The notes under the pieces are model-generated. The model was given only the letters and a program-made list of their open reading frames with translations. It was not told the origin of the DNA and searched no databases. From the NCBI RefSeq assembly GCF_002949735.1, contig NZ_CP026681.1, positions 4,680,001 to 4,744,000 on the forward strand: 64,000 nt of DNA. Direction: 5' to 3'. Positions 55,016 to 63,904 of this stretch are shown in pieces. Each line of letters opens with the position of its first letter. Positions within the stretch are counted from its first letter, which is position 1. The stretch is from Nostoc sp. 'Peltigera membranacea cyanobiont' N6 (GTDB lineage Bacteria > Cyanobacteriota > Cyanobacteriia > Cyanobacteriales > Nostocaceae). Position numbers and translations under genes: made by a program.

Positions 55016-55348
55016 ATGCAAAATACCCGTCTCAATAACTTGTTTGATGCCATTGTTACACGCTTGGGTCAATGGTTTTTAAATCCTTGGCGGCGGCTAT
55101 CGTTGCTGATAATTAGTTTTTTGTTCGGTTTTTTTCTGGGAAACGCAGTTTCCACTACAGCCGGTCAACGGGCAGAATTAGATATTGTGGTAGCTGGTTT
55201 TTTTGTAGTGTTGACGGAAGTTATTAGTAGGATATTTTACAGTCAGAGCTTTTTCGCCAAGCGATCGCTCTTTGTAGACTCACTAAATCTCCTTAAAGTT
55301 GGTTTCACTTACAGCCTGTTTCTTGAAGCCTTTAAGCTGGGATCGTAG
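55016..55348 (+). CDS. ycf20: Ycf20 family protein (DUF565)
   Basis: This 110-residue membrane protein is conserved in cyanobacteria and plastids. It shows the family pattern RLNNLFDAIVTRLGQWFLNP, WRRLSLLIISFLFGFFLGNA (helix 1), the central helix IVVAGFFVVLTEVISRIFY and LNLLKVGFTYSLFLEAFKLG. Plant homologues have been linked to non-photochemical quenching; the molecular role is unknown. The ATG at 55016 is preferred over the adjacent GTG. It is 15 bp upstream of the glycerate kinase gene, likely one transcript. Confidence 0.88.
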   Translation: MQNTRLNNLFDAIVTRLGQWFLNPWRRLSLLIISFLFGFFLGNAVSTTAGQRAELDIVVAGFFVVLTEVISRIFYSQSFFAKRSLFVDSLNLLKVGFTYSLFLEAFKLGS

Positions 55349-55363
55349 GGAGATGAGGAATTT

Positions 55364-56410
55364 ATGAATTTGTGGCTGGGTGAAATTTTGGTAACGGATG
55401 CACTGGGGGAAACTTGGCAGCAACAAGCTAGAGTTGCAGCGCTGGCAGATAAGTTAAGGGCTAAAGCTTTTGGGATCGTGCCGGAAAATGTCGATGAGGT
55501 GATAGAAAAGCGATCGCAGTTACTAAAATCTGTCCTCCCAGCTTTCAGTCAATTCTGCCAAACTACCCTCCAAATCGAACCTAAGGAAATGTTACAAGTT
55601 TTGTGGGACTTGTGGCTGCCTTTGGCGATCAAACTAGCATCGCAGCGCCAACAGTTGGAACGCCCTCTGATTCAAGGAATATTAGGAGGACAAGGCACTG
55701 GTAAAACCACAATGTCTAAGGTTCTCAGCTTGATTCTGAATCAGTTGGGATACCAGGCTCTGAGTTTGTCTTTGGATGACTTATATAAAACTTACAGCGA
55801 TCGCTTGATTTTAACACAACAAGATCCCCGCTTGATTTGGCGCGGTCCACCAGGAACCCACGATGTAGATTTAGGCTTAGATGTACTAGATCAAATCCGC
55901 CAGTCGCAAAGTTCGGTTATGGTTCCCCGCTTTGATAAATCTGCATACAAAGGCGCTGGCGATCGCACTACTCCAGAAATGGTAACGGGTGTAGATATTG
56001 TACTATTTGAAGGTTGGTTTGTGGGTGTACGACCAGTTAACGCAGATGTATTTGATACTGCACCGCCGCCAATTTTCACAGATGAGGATAGAGCATTTGC
56101 CCGTGACATTAATCATCGCCTCCACGATTATTTACCACTGTGGGAGCGATTAGACAGCTTAATTTTGCTTTATCCAACCGATTATCGCTGTTCTTTGGAG
56201 TGGCGCAAACAGGCGGAACAGCAGATGATTGCTGCGGGGAAGTCGGGGATGAGCAATTCAGAGATAGAGCAATTTGTCAATTATTTTTGGCGATCGCTTC
56301 ACCCAGAGTTATTTATCAAGCCGTTGGTAAAAGATGCAACAGTAGTTGATTTAGTGATTGAGATCCATGCCGATCGTAGCTTTGGTGAAGTTTATTGCGA
56401 TCGCACTTAG
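55364..56410 (+). CDS. D-glycerate 3-kinase (plant-type GLYK)
   Basis: The enzyme phosphorylates glycerate to 3-phosphoglycerate, the last step of photorespiration. The 348-residue P-loop protein shows GILGGQGTGKTTMSKVL near residue 108, SLSLDDLYKTYSDR, RGPPGTHDVDLG, the conserved PRFDKSAYKGAGDR, VLFEGWFVGVRP and EQFVNYFWRSLHPELF. These are hallmarks of the class III kinase shared by cyanobacteria and plants. GAGG precedes the ATG. The C-terminus (EVYCDRT) is encoded by a HIP1 site. Confidence 0.92.
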   Translation: MNLWLGEILVTDALGETWQQQARVAALADKLRAKAFGIVPENVDEVIEKRSQLLKSVLPAFSQFCQTTLQIEPKEMLQVLWDLWLPLAIKLASQRQQLERPLIQGILGGQGTGKTTMSKVLSLILNQLGYQALSLSLDDLYKTYSDRLILTQQDPRLIWRGPPGTHDVDLGLDVLDQIRQSQSSVMVPRFDKSAYKGAGDRTTPEMVTGVDIVLFEGWFVGVRPVNADVFDTAPPPIFTDEDRAFARDINHRLHDYLPLWERLDSLILLYPTDYRCSLEWRKQAEQQMIAAGKSGMSNSEIEQFVNYFWRSLHPELFIKPLVKDATVVDLVIEIHADRSFGEVYCDRT

Positions 56411-56469
56411 GGCGTTACTTCTCAAGCAAATCAGGTAAAAACACTATAATTTGCTTAAAGCGTGATTTA

Positions 56470-56583
56470 TCCTACTCCTTATTGCTTAGAAAGGGGAACT
56501 TTGGGATGTTTTTGCCCCCTTTTTACGGGGGTTAGAGCGATCTAGAACTTTTGATACCGACAATGAAACTTTTAAAACATCCT
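56470..56583. repeat. Partial copy of the AGGATGTTTTAAAAG element
   Basis: GATCTAGAACTTTTGATACC and ACTTTTAAAACATCCTCT match the right-hand part of the element at 24743-25000. This copy has an intact CTAG where the 92-bp MITE has inserted in the other, so it shows the empty site. Confidence 0.75.
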
Positions 56584-56584
56584 C

Positions 56585-57973
56585 TTAGCCAAGCCTTTTT
56601 TTAAGTTCTTCAGCTAAATCTATCAGTAACACTTCTACTTGTTCGCCTGTTTTCAAATCTTTCAGCGAAGACTTTTGCGCTGCTGCTTCTTCAGAACCAA
56701 TAATTACGCAAAATTGAATTCCTTGCTTATCGGCTAGCTGAAATTGCTTACCCAAGGGACGCTTATCAAAATTAGTGATAACATTAATTCCAGCTTGACG
56801 GAGATTTTGCGAAACTTTTAAATAAGTTGGCATTAAATCTTCTTGTATATTTACTACCATCACCTGGGCTGGTGTAGCAGCTAAGGTACTAAGAATACCC
56901 GCTTTTAACAACCGACTAATTAAGCGAGTTAAGCCGATAGAAATGCCGACACCAGGCATTTTCTCACCCAAAAATACCCCGACTAATTCTTCATATCTCC
57001 CGCCAGAACAAATACTACCTAAAGCTTCATGTCCTAACAAGGTTGTTTCGTAAACTGTACCAGTATAGTAATCAAGTCCACGAGCAATGGATAAATCAAT
57101 ACAGAAGCGATTTTCGGCAACTCCAAGATTACGCACGCCTGCAATTACTGTTTCTAATTCGCTAATTCCCAGACTTAATTGCTCGGTTTCCGGCAGGCTT
57201 TGGGCGAGGTGCTTAAGCTTCTCTAGTACTTCATCAATGGAACCATCTATTTTAATAAAATCAATAATTTTTTGCGTCTGTTCGCCGGAAACTCCCTCTT
57301 TTTCTAATTCTTGCTTTACTTTAATTTCACCAATTTTTTCTAGATTATCAACAATACCAATACATGATTTAATTTTATCTTGGGTAATTCCAACTGACTT
57401 AAAAAAGCTTGTAAGAACTTTGCGATTATTTATGCGAATCAGAAAATCACCGATGTTAATTGCTTCAAATATTTCAGTGATAATTGCAGGCATCTGAGCA
57501 TCATAAAGTAAGCTGAGTTCCTTACGAGCAACTACATCAATATCGCACTGGCGGAATTGACGGAAACGCCCATCTTTCGCCCGTTCTCCTCGAAAAACCA
57601 TATCTGTTTGGTATCGGGCAAAGGGAAAAGTTAACTCATTTAAATGACGAGCAATATAAGCCGCCAAAGGAACTGTTTGATCGAACTTTAAAGCTCTTGC
57701 TTCTGAACCCGTTTCGCCGGATTTATCTCTCTCGGCTTGTCGATTTGGTGGCAGGATCGGATTAATGCCATAAATGATATTATCGCCTTGATTTCCTTTA
57801 GCTTGCAGCACTTCTAAACGTTCTACAGCAGGTGTTTCGATGGGCGTAAATCCGTAGCTTTCAAAAACTCTACGGATGATATCTAGCAAATATAATTCTA
57901 GACGTTTTTCATTAGGCAAAAATTCTGGAAAACCGCTAGGAGTAGAAAAGTTTATTTTGTCAACTTTTGCCAT
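56585..57973 (-). CDS. hisS: Histidine--tRNA ligase
   Basis: This class II aminoacyl-tRNA synthetase has 462 residues. Motif 1 is around YGFTPIETPAVE, motif 2 is RYQTDMVFRGERAKDGRFRQF, and the histidine-specific RGLDYYTGTVYE and motif 3 PGVGISIGLTRL follow. The C-terminal anticodon-binding domain starts near QVMVVNIQED. The length and motifs are complete. It starts with ATG and is not in an obvious operon. Confidence 0.96.
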   Translation of the reverse strand: MAKVDKINFSTPSGFPEFLPNEKRLELYLLDIIRRVFESYGFTPIETPAVERLEVLQAKGNQGDNIIYGINPILPPNRQAERDKSGETGSEARALKFDQTVPLAAYIARHLNELTFPFARYQTDMVFRGERAKDGRFRQFRQCDIDVVARKELSLLYDAQMPAIITEIFEAINIGDFLIRINNRKVLTSFFKSVGITQDKIKSCIGIVDNLEKIGEIKVKQELEKEGVSGEQTQKIIDFIKIDGSIDEVLEKLKHLAQSLPETEQLSLGISELETVIAGVRNLGVAENRFCIDLSIARGLDYYTGTVYETTLLGHEALGSICSGGRYEELVGVFLGEKMPGVGISIGLTRLISRLLKAGILSTLAATPAQVMVVNIQEDLMPTYLKVSQNLRQAGINVITNFDKRPLGKQFQLADKQGIQFCVIIGSEEAAAQKSSLKDLKTGEQVEVLLIDLAEELKKRLG

Positions 57974-58042
57974 ACGTGTACCTTACTAAGTTGCTATTTG
58001 AGATGAAAGTCTAACTACTGGAAATCGTGGCTACACAAACAA

Positions 58043-58060
58043 AGTCCGCCTGCGCGGACT
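58043..58060. repeat. Short palindromic repeat upstream of hisS
   Basis: AGTCCGC and GCGGACT pair over 7 bp around CCTGC-like bases. The surrounding ACAAAGTCCGCCTGCGCGGA is a dispersed repeat type seen in Nostoc-like genomes. Confidence 0.5.
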
Positions 58061-58098
58061 GGAGAATAATGAATGATTATGTTTGAGAACAGAAATTA

Positions 58099-58548
58099 CT
58101 ATTTTAGCCGTTCTTCTTGAATTAAGGTGCGTTGAAAGATTTTATTGTTCTTAAACCAATGCCAAGTGCGGGCACGATTGTTATTGTCAGGACTAATGTA
58201 GATCATTTCGTATAAACTCATTTCTGGGTTTGTTTTATAAGTAAACCACAAAATCACAATTGAATCATCGGCTTCCCAAGCTTTACCTTGAATGCGATCG
58301 GTGTCAAACCAGAGTTTATTATCTTTATAGCTTCCGGGAAATTCATATTCTTCTCGTTTCCCATCAGACCACTTATAGCGATTAATTTGGTAGTAGGGAT
58401 GAGGGCCATTTTCTGGAAGTTGACAAGTTAAGTGAGACTCATAACTGTCGAGGATTTTTCCTGCTGTATCAACTAATGTATAAGTTCCTACCCAATCTCC
58501 CTCATGACGGGCAAGTACGGGCATTTCTTGTCGAATATTAGAAACCAT
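58099..58548 (-). CDS. DUF3598 family protein
   Basis: The 149-residue soluble protein begins with MPVLARHEGDWVGTYTLVD, typical of the calycin-like DUF3598 fold. It continues with SHLTCQLPENGPHPYYQINRY, a GSYKDNKLWFDTDRIQGKAWE strand pair and TWHWFKNNKIFQRTLI. The family is largely cyanobacterial; I know of no established activity for this single-domain form. It starts with ATG. Confidence 0.75.
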   Translation of the reverse strand: MVSNIRQEMPVLARHEGDWVGTYTLVDTAGKILDSYESHLTCQLPENGPHPYYQINRYKWSDGKREEYEFPGSYKDNKLWFDTDRIQGKAWEADDSIVILWFTYKTNPEMSLYEMIYISPDNNNRARTWHWFKNNKIFQRTLIQEERLK

Positions 58549-58993
58549 GTTGTATCAACCTTTTTAGAATTTGCAATTTTTGTGATGCTCTTTAATGCTT
58601 AAAACACACACTTTCATTATCAAGATAAATCCGATCGTTGCCAAGTACACCCATAAGTTAATTGATAAGCAAGCAAAGCAGTTCGAGATTCAAACCAAAA
58701 TGTTTAAGGAATTTAGAGTCGAAAACCCATATAAGCGATCGCTCTACTTTTCCTCTTCTCCTTAGCCACTGGCTGCCAATCTGCGATCGCGGATTGCGTA
58801 CATTCCAGCAACTTTTGGCCAGAGTACCGAAACCGGGGGCGATCGCTTTATGCCGCCAGAGATAAATCAGACGTAATAAAGGATGTTTTAGCGGATAAAC
58901 AGCAACGTCCAAGTATGACAAAAGGTTGCTCTCTTAAAGGGAATACTAAAAATAATATGATTTAGGGCGATGTCTCTGGTGGTAAACTACGCT
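58549..58993. other. Intergenic region without a supported gene
   Basis: A minus-strand frame of 87 codons (58658-58921) is open and contains some plausible stretches (YPLKHPLLRLIYLWRHKAIAPG). It has no ribosome binding site, and I recognise nothing; it could be a gene fragment. Two HIP1 octamers lie here. Confidence 0.45.
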
Positions 58994-59557
58994 ATGTTTG
59001 ACGATCTATTCAACAATCTCAAAGGTTTTATTGACTCTAAAATTCAGGAAGTCGGTAACGATCTGCAAAAGCGCTTCGGCGTTCCCGAACCCGCAGAGCC
59101 ATTTGTGCTGATTCGTCGATTCACACCTGCCGATTCTACGGTGACAAAGGGATGTATTGCAATTGTCGGAGAAAGCTGGCAAATTGAAGCTTATGACGAT
59201 AATACTCAGCGCTTTCTAACTAATAGTACAGATCCTTTGCGAAATGTCATCTTGTTTGAAGTTGCACAACCCGATGTCCAAGAGTGTGTTTTTGCTTGTC
59301 AATTTAACGCGAAAGCAATAAACACAGAAAAACCAATCAAAGTTAGTTTAGGTTGGCGGAGAACGGGACAGTGGGGCACATGGAGGCACTTCTGGTCAAC
59401 AGAGGTTTTACTAACGGAAGATTTTCAGCCTTACGAAGCGCGTGCCTATTTTAAAAAAGAAGCAGATGCTGCCACACTTCAAATCAGTGTGCAATTTGAG
59501 AGTAGTGGCATTCTTGAGATTAGAGATATTGAATTATTGCAAGCGCCTGTAAAGTAG
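58994..59557 (+). CDS. Unknown protein, first copy of a tandem pair
   Basis: The protein has 187 residues from the ATG at 58994, chosen because it aligns with the start of the second copy; an upstream in-frame ATG at 58970 would add eight residues. After a helical start (MFDDLFNNLKGFIDSKIQEV) comes a beta-rich domain (FVLIRRFTPADSTVTKG, IVGESWQIEAYDDN, VILFEVAQPDVQECV, ISVQFESSGILEIRDIELL). No known motif or export signal is visible. The middle (SLGWRRTGQWGTWRHFW) differs most from the copy. Confidence 0.7.
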   Translation: MFDDLFNNLKGFIDSKIQEVGNDLQKRFGVPEPAEPFVLIRRFTPADSTVTKGCIAIVGESWQIEAYDDNTQRFLTNSTDPLRNVILFEVAQPDVQECVFACQFNAKAINTEKPIKVSLGWRRTGQWGTWRHFWSTEVLLTEDFQPYEARAYFKKEADAATLQISVQFESSGILEIRDIELLQAPVK

Positions 59558-59603
59558 CAATCATGAGCAATACTTGAAATTTGAGTAATTAGTAAAGTAC
59601 GCT

Positions 59604-60179
59604 ATGTTTGACGAGCTATTCAACAATCTAACAAATTTTATTCTCTCTAAAGCCCAGGAAGCCCTTAAGGAGCTAGAAAAACCCCTTGCTATTCCCGAAC
59701 CCGCAGAGCCATTTGTATTGATTCGTCGATTTACACCTGCCGATTCCACGGTGACAAAGGGAGGCATTGCAATTGTCGGAGAAAGTTGGCAAATAGAAGC
59801 TTATGACGATAATACCCAGCGCTTTCTAACTAATAGTACAGATCCTTTGCGAAAAGTCATCTTGTTTGAAGTTGCACAACCCGATGTTCAAGAGTGTGTT
59901 CTTGCTTGTCAATTTAATGCCAAAGCGTTGAACACAGAAAAATCAATTGCAGTAAGTTTGGGTGTAGGTAGACCAGGAGAATCGGGCGGAATGAGAACAA
60001 CTTCATGGGGTAGAGGAGTTGCACCAACGGAAAATTTTCAGCCTTACAAAGTGCGTGCCTATTTTAAAAAAGAAGCGGATGCTGCCAAGCTCCAAATCGG
60101 TGTGCAATTTGAGAGTAGTGGCATTCTTCAGATTAGAGATATTGAATTGCTGCAAGCCGCCGTCAAGGTACAACCATAA
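59604..60179 (+). CDS. Unknown protein, second copy of a tandem pair
   Basis: The 191-residue product is roughly three-quarters identical by eye to the preceding one. It shares EPAEPFVLIRRFTPADSTVTKG and ESWQIEAYDDNTQRFLTNST without change. It differs in the first helix (ILSKAQEALKELEKPLAI) and in a Gly-rich loop (GVGRPGESGGMRTTSWGRG) four residues longer. The start context TACGCTATGTTTGACGA is the same in both. Function unknown; likely co-transcribed with copy 1. Confidence 0.7.
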   Translation: MFDELFNNLTNFILSKAQEALKELEKPLAIPEPAEPFVLIRRFTPADSTVTKGGIAIVGESWQIEAYDDNTQRFLTNSTDPLRKVILFEVAQPDVQECVLACQFNAKALNTEKSIAVSLGVGRPGESGGMRTTSWGRGVAPTENFQPYKVRAYFKKEADAAKLQIGVQFESSGILQIRDIELLQAAVKVQP

Positions 60180-60258
60180 GCAATATCTAAAATTTGAGTA
60201 GTTAGCAAAGTGCGATCGCGTCTACACCAGCAATTTAAACCCCTTTCTCTTCGCTGAT

Positions 60259-61197
60259 TTATTGATAAATTTGCGTTGCTTTGAGCATGTGATAGGTAAT
60301 AATTAGCTGGGTGAGAGCAAGAGGGTAACTTTGCAATGTCTCCCCAGTTGTACCAGCAATTTTACCCAGTTCGGGATTACTTTCGCGATCGCAAATATTT
60401 CGCAAATGGGGCATATCAGAACAAATAATATGCTCTAGCTTATTCACCTGTTCTAAGGTGGCATGACCATCAACTTCTAAGACATCCACAGGCTTACTCA
60501 TATCCCTGTCTAGCCCCAGGCGGATGGCTGAGTCAGAATTACCATAGCTAGAGTTGGTAATTGGGGTGAAATCTGGATGCGGAATTGTCGGACGCAGTAC
60601 CAGGCGGACATTCAGGTGTCCATTAGTTTCATCAGCTTCATCAGTGGGTGGATAGAAACTAATTACTATATCAGACCATTGCCGTTGCGGACGGATAAAC
60701 TGGGCTGAGTCTGGTTCGCGCTTTTCTAGTTCAGCTAGTACTTGTTCAGCAGTGTAGCCACGCTTTTGGGTATCTCGCTTGACTTTCCACTTAGCACGTA
60801 CTTGTTCCGGGGGTGCAAGGTAGACTTTAACATCGTAAGAATCACGGGCGGCGCGAGTAGAATAACCGAGCAATCCCTCAATAATCACAAATTTACCGGG
60901 TTTGATATACTGCGGTGGCTCGAATGTGCCTGTTTTATGGCTATAAACTGGCTTAAGAATTGGCTGTCCTGTACGTAGTAGCGACAGGTGCTGCTGCATA
61001 ATATCTAAGTAGTTGCAGTCGGGATGGAGGGCGGTGATGCCAATTTCTGCACGTTGTTGGCGATCGTAACGGTGATAATCATCTGTACAGATGATTGTGA
61101 CATTTTCTGGGCCGAGTGCCTGAGCAATTCCCCGCGTTAATGTTGTTTTCCCAGCAGCACTGTCACCGACAATACCAAGAATTATTGGACGGCTCAT
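60259..61197 (-). CDS. Phosphoribulokinase/uridine-kinase family protein (PRK-like paralogue)
   Basis: The protein has 312 residues from ATG 61197, which is better spaced from GGGAGG than the ATG just before it. The P-loop is GIVGDSAAGKTTLTRGI, followed by CTDDYHRYDRQQRAE, YSHKTGTFEPPQYI and IIEGLLGYSTRAARD. It looks like a phosphoribulokinase relative, but the N-terminal redox cysteines of Calvin-cycle PRK are not in their usual places. It may be a second PRK-like kinase without known substrate. Confidence 0.82.
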   Translation of the reverse strand: MSRPIILGIVGDSAAGKTTLTRGIAQALGPENVTIICTDDYHRYDRQQRAEIGITALHPDCNYLDIMQQHLSLLRTGQPILKPVYSHKTGTFEPPQYIKPGKFVIIEGLLGYSTRAARDSYDVKVYLAPPEQVRAKWKVKRDTQKRGYTAEQVLAELEKREPDSAQFIRPQRQWSDIVISFYPPTDEADETNGHLNVRLVLRPTIPHPDFTPITNSSYGNSDSAIRLGLDRDMSKPVDVLEVDGHATLEQVNKLEHIICSDMPHLRNICDRESNPELGKIAGTTGETLQSYPLALTQLIITYHMLKATQIYQ

Positions 61198-61576
61198 CAT
61201 ACCTCCCAGAATAAAAGTAATGTTTATTAATACAATTTCCCTACAATAGTCTTTATTCTAGGAGGGTTTAGGCCAGTAACTCAAAGAAAGGCTTGGTATG
61301 CAATATCTCTACATATAGAATGTCTCTGTGCTGGTTTATTGCATAATAATTGCAATTTACATAGCTGTTAAAATCAGAGCTATTTCATTCTCACCTAGCC
61401 GGTATCAGAATAAACTCTGAGTCTAAGAGACTTACAAAAAATAAATTATCCAGTAGGATGCGTAGGGACAATTCATGAAATTGCCACTACATTTCTGAGA
61501 TTTGGCATAATCTAAAAAATCGTTGGCGGGCATCAAAGACTCGTCTCCAATGCCCAATTCCCAATGCCCCAAATTT
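61198..61576. other. Divergent intergenic region
   Basis: The gap holds the promoters of the PRK-like and O-methyltransferase genes. A fragment GAGACTTACAAAAAATAAATTATCCAG followed by TAGGATGCGTAGGGAC near 61430-61470 recalls the GGGACTTCCA element family. A CCAATGCCCAATTCCCAATG short repeat abuts the methyltransferase start. Confidence 0.5.
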
Positions 61577-62239
61577 ATGACAACTAAAACATTAGGACTC
61601 GAAGAAAATCTGTATAATTATTTACTATCAGTCTCTCTCAGAGAACCGGAAATTTTAATCCAACTGAGGCAAGAAACAGCCCAGCATCCAGTAGGGAGAA
61701 TGCAGATAGCTCCTGAACAAGGGCAGTTTCTGGCGTTACTGGTGCAGTTGCTTGGAGCGAAAAAAACTCTGGAAGTTGGGGTATTTACAGGTTATAGTTC
61801 CCTGGTGGTGGCATTGGCGTTACCGAATGATGGGAAGGTGGTAGCCTGTGATGTGAGTGAGGAATTTACAGCGATCGCTCGGCGTTATTGGCAGCAAGCT
61901 GGAGTGGCTGATAAAATTCAACTGCACATTGCCCCAGCTTTGGATACTTTAGATGGTTTACTGGCAACAGGAGAGGCGGAAACCTTTGATTTTGCTTTCA
62001 TCGATGCAGACAAGAGCAACTATGATGCTTATTATGAGCGATCGCTGCAACTAGTGCGTCCGGGGGGACTGATTGCGATCGATAATGTGCTTTGGTCAGG
62101 CAAGGTTGCCGATCCTCAAGTTCAGGATAATAGAACTAAAAGGATTCGGGGCTTTAATCAAAAGCTGCATCAAGACCAGCGAGTTAGTCTTAGTTTAGTA
62201 GCGATCGCAGATGGCTTGACTCTAGCACTGAAAAAGTAA
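61577..62239 (+). CDS. Class I SAM-dependent O-methyltransferase (COG4122)
   Basis: The protein has 220 residues from ATG 61577; the open frame reaches back to 61523, but that part is encoded by a short repeat and is rejected. Motifs are KKTLEVGVFTGYSSLVVALALP (SAM site), VVACDVSEEF, FDFAFIDADKSNYDAYYE (metal and catalytic Asp region) and GGLIAIDNVLWSGKVAD. The pattern matches caffeoyl-CoA O-methyltransferase-like enzymes, Mg-dependent and acting on catechols. A cyanobacterial substrate is not assigned. Confidence 0.9.
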   Translation: MTTKTLGLEENLYNYLLSVSLREPEILIQLRQETAQHPVGRMQIAPEQGQFLALLVQLLGAKKTLEVGVFTGYSSLVVALALPNDGKVVACDVSEEFTAIARRYWQQAGVADKIQLHIAPALDTLDGLLATGEAETFDFAFIDADKSNYDAYYERSLQLVRPGGLIAIDNVLWSGKVADPQVQDNRTKRIRGFNQKLHQDQRVSLSLVAIADGLTLALKK

Positions 62240-62521
62240 TATCTTTAAATCCTCATTTATCTATTTGTTACGAACGCAGAAACTACCGTGGTATCACTTT
62301 TTTAAAAAATAGTGGTTTCACAAGTTCTCCTTGGAAAGAAGAACATTTCTAGCGGCTGACTTTTCTTACTAAGTATTTTCTTCCCTTGCAAATTAATTAT
62401 AATGTAAATAAATATAACCGTATATATTCATTTTTATTTTTTAAAATATTTATTCGGTTGTATATTATTAATAGACCAAAGTAGATAAATCCATCTACTA
62501 ACTGTTTAACCTTTGATATCC

Positions 62522-63904
62522 GTGGAAGATATTCTGCAAGCAGTAGAAAGAATTCTGCAAGACAAGCCTCTTGCTTCCATCCAATGGTTTGTACTTTATC
62601 AATCATGGTTGGGCAAAACTTATGGTGAAATGGCACAGGAATCAGGCTACCGCAACAATTACATCAAGGAAGTTGGCTCTGAATTGTGGCAAGACCTTTC
62701 CGTAGCACTGGGAAAAAGAGTAACAAAAAAAAATCTGCATTTAGCGTTGAATAAATACCTGGAAGACAAAATAGACGATGGGGAAAATCAGAGCCAACAA
62801 GATTTGGACGAAGAATCTAGCTTAGAAATGGTTTCTTCAGACTTTTTTTCAGCAAGCAAGATGGAATTTCCTAGCGGCCCTCTACCATTGGGTTCTCCTC
62901 TTTACATCAATCGCCCTCCCCTAGAAGAACTTGTTTGTAACGAGATTTTATATCCAGGTTGCTTAATCCGAATCAAAGCACCTAGAAAGACCGGAAAAAG
63001 TTCGCTGCTCAATCGGATGATTGCTTATGCTAGAGAGCAAGGTTATCAAATTGTTTATTTAGACTTTCAAGAAGCCGATCAAGACGTTTTTGCTTCTCTC
63101 GATAAATTTTTGCGTTGGTTTTGTGTCAATGTCAGCAGACAGTTAAATCTGCTTCCCTGTCTAGATGATTTTTGGGATACGGAAATGGGCAGCAAGGTAA
63201 GCTGCAAAATCTATTTTGAAGCATATTTGCTGCAATACATTGATAATAGTCCTGTAGTTTTGGCTTTAAATGAAGTCCATCGAGTTTTTGAACATCCCAA
63301 TATTGCCCAAGACTTTTTGCCAATGCTGCGATTTTGGCACGAACAAGCAAAGCAGGAGCAAATCTGGCAAAAACTACGGATGGTGGTAGTTCACACCACA
63401 GAAATTTATATTCCACTCAAGCTTAACCAATCGCCTTTCAATGTTGGCATAACAATTACGTTGCCACCGTTAACTCTCAATCAGATACAGAATTTAGCAT
63501 TGTGTTACAGACTACATTGGGCAGCAGACTCCGAAGGGGCAAAACGCCTTGCACCTCTACAAGCAATGGTAGGAGGACATCCCTATTTAGTTAGCCTGGC
63601 GCTTTATCATCTATGTCAGGAGGAAATGACATTAGAGGTATTACTAGAAACCGCATCTACACCAGTAGGAATTTACACTCAGCATTTACGAGAACTATTG
63701 AGCTTACTGCAAATAGAACCGGAATTAATGTCAGCTATGCAACAGGTAATTGCAACAGATGAAAAAGTAGAGCTAGATGCGATCGCTGCTTATAAACTAG
63801 AAAGTATGGGTTTGGTTAAACTCAATGGCAATCAAGCTCACGCTATGTGTGAGTTATATCGCCTTTATTTTAGCCAACAGCTTGGAAAGCATTCAGCATA
63901 CTAA
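62522..63904 (+). CDS. AAA-like ATPase (AAA_35 type) with N-terminal helix-turn-helix-like domain
   Basis: The protein has 460 residues from GTG 62522; TTG 62513 is an alternative. Neither has a clear ribosome binding site. The N-terminal domain (IQWFVLYQSWLGKTYGEMAQ, ELWQDLSVALGKRVTKKNL) is related to that of the NB-ARC gene at 10439. After an acidic linker comes the AAA-like domain: GPLPLGSPLYINRPPLEELV, Walker A IKAPRKTGKSSLLNRMI near residue 160 and VVLALNEVHRVFEH (Walker B region). These are numerous in filamentous cyanobacteria and thought to be signalling switches. Confidence 0.82.
   Translation: MEDILQAVERILQDKPLASIQWFVLYQSWLGKTYGEMAQESGYRNNYIKEVGSELWQDLSVALGKRVTKKNLHLALNKYLEDKIDDGENQSQQDLDEESSLEMVSSDFFSASKMEFPSGPLPLGSPLYINRPPLEELVCNEILYPGCLIRIKAPRKTGKSSLLNRMIAYAREQGYQIVYLDFQEADQDVFASLDKFLRWFCVNVSRQLNLLPCLDDFWDTEMGSKVSCKIYFEAYLLQYIDNSPVVLALNEVHRVFEHPNIAQDFLPMLRFWHEQAKQEQIWQKLRMVVVHTTEIYIPLKLNQSPFNVGITITLPPLTLNQIQNLALCYRLHWAADSEGAKRLAPLQAMVGGHPYLVSLALYHLCQEEMTLEVLLETASTPVGIYTQHLRELLSLLQIEPELMSAMQQVIATDEKVELDAIAAYKLESMGLVKLNGNQAHAMCELYRLYFSQQLGKHSAY

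Noticed and set aside
58658..58921. 87-codon minus-strand frame
   Set aside because: No recognisable family or ribosome binding site. A gene fragment cannot be excluded, but it is not supported.
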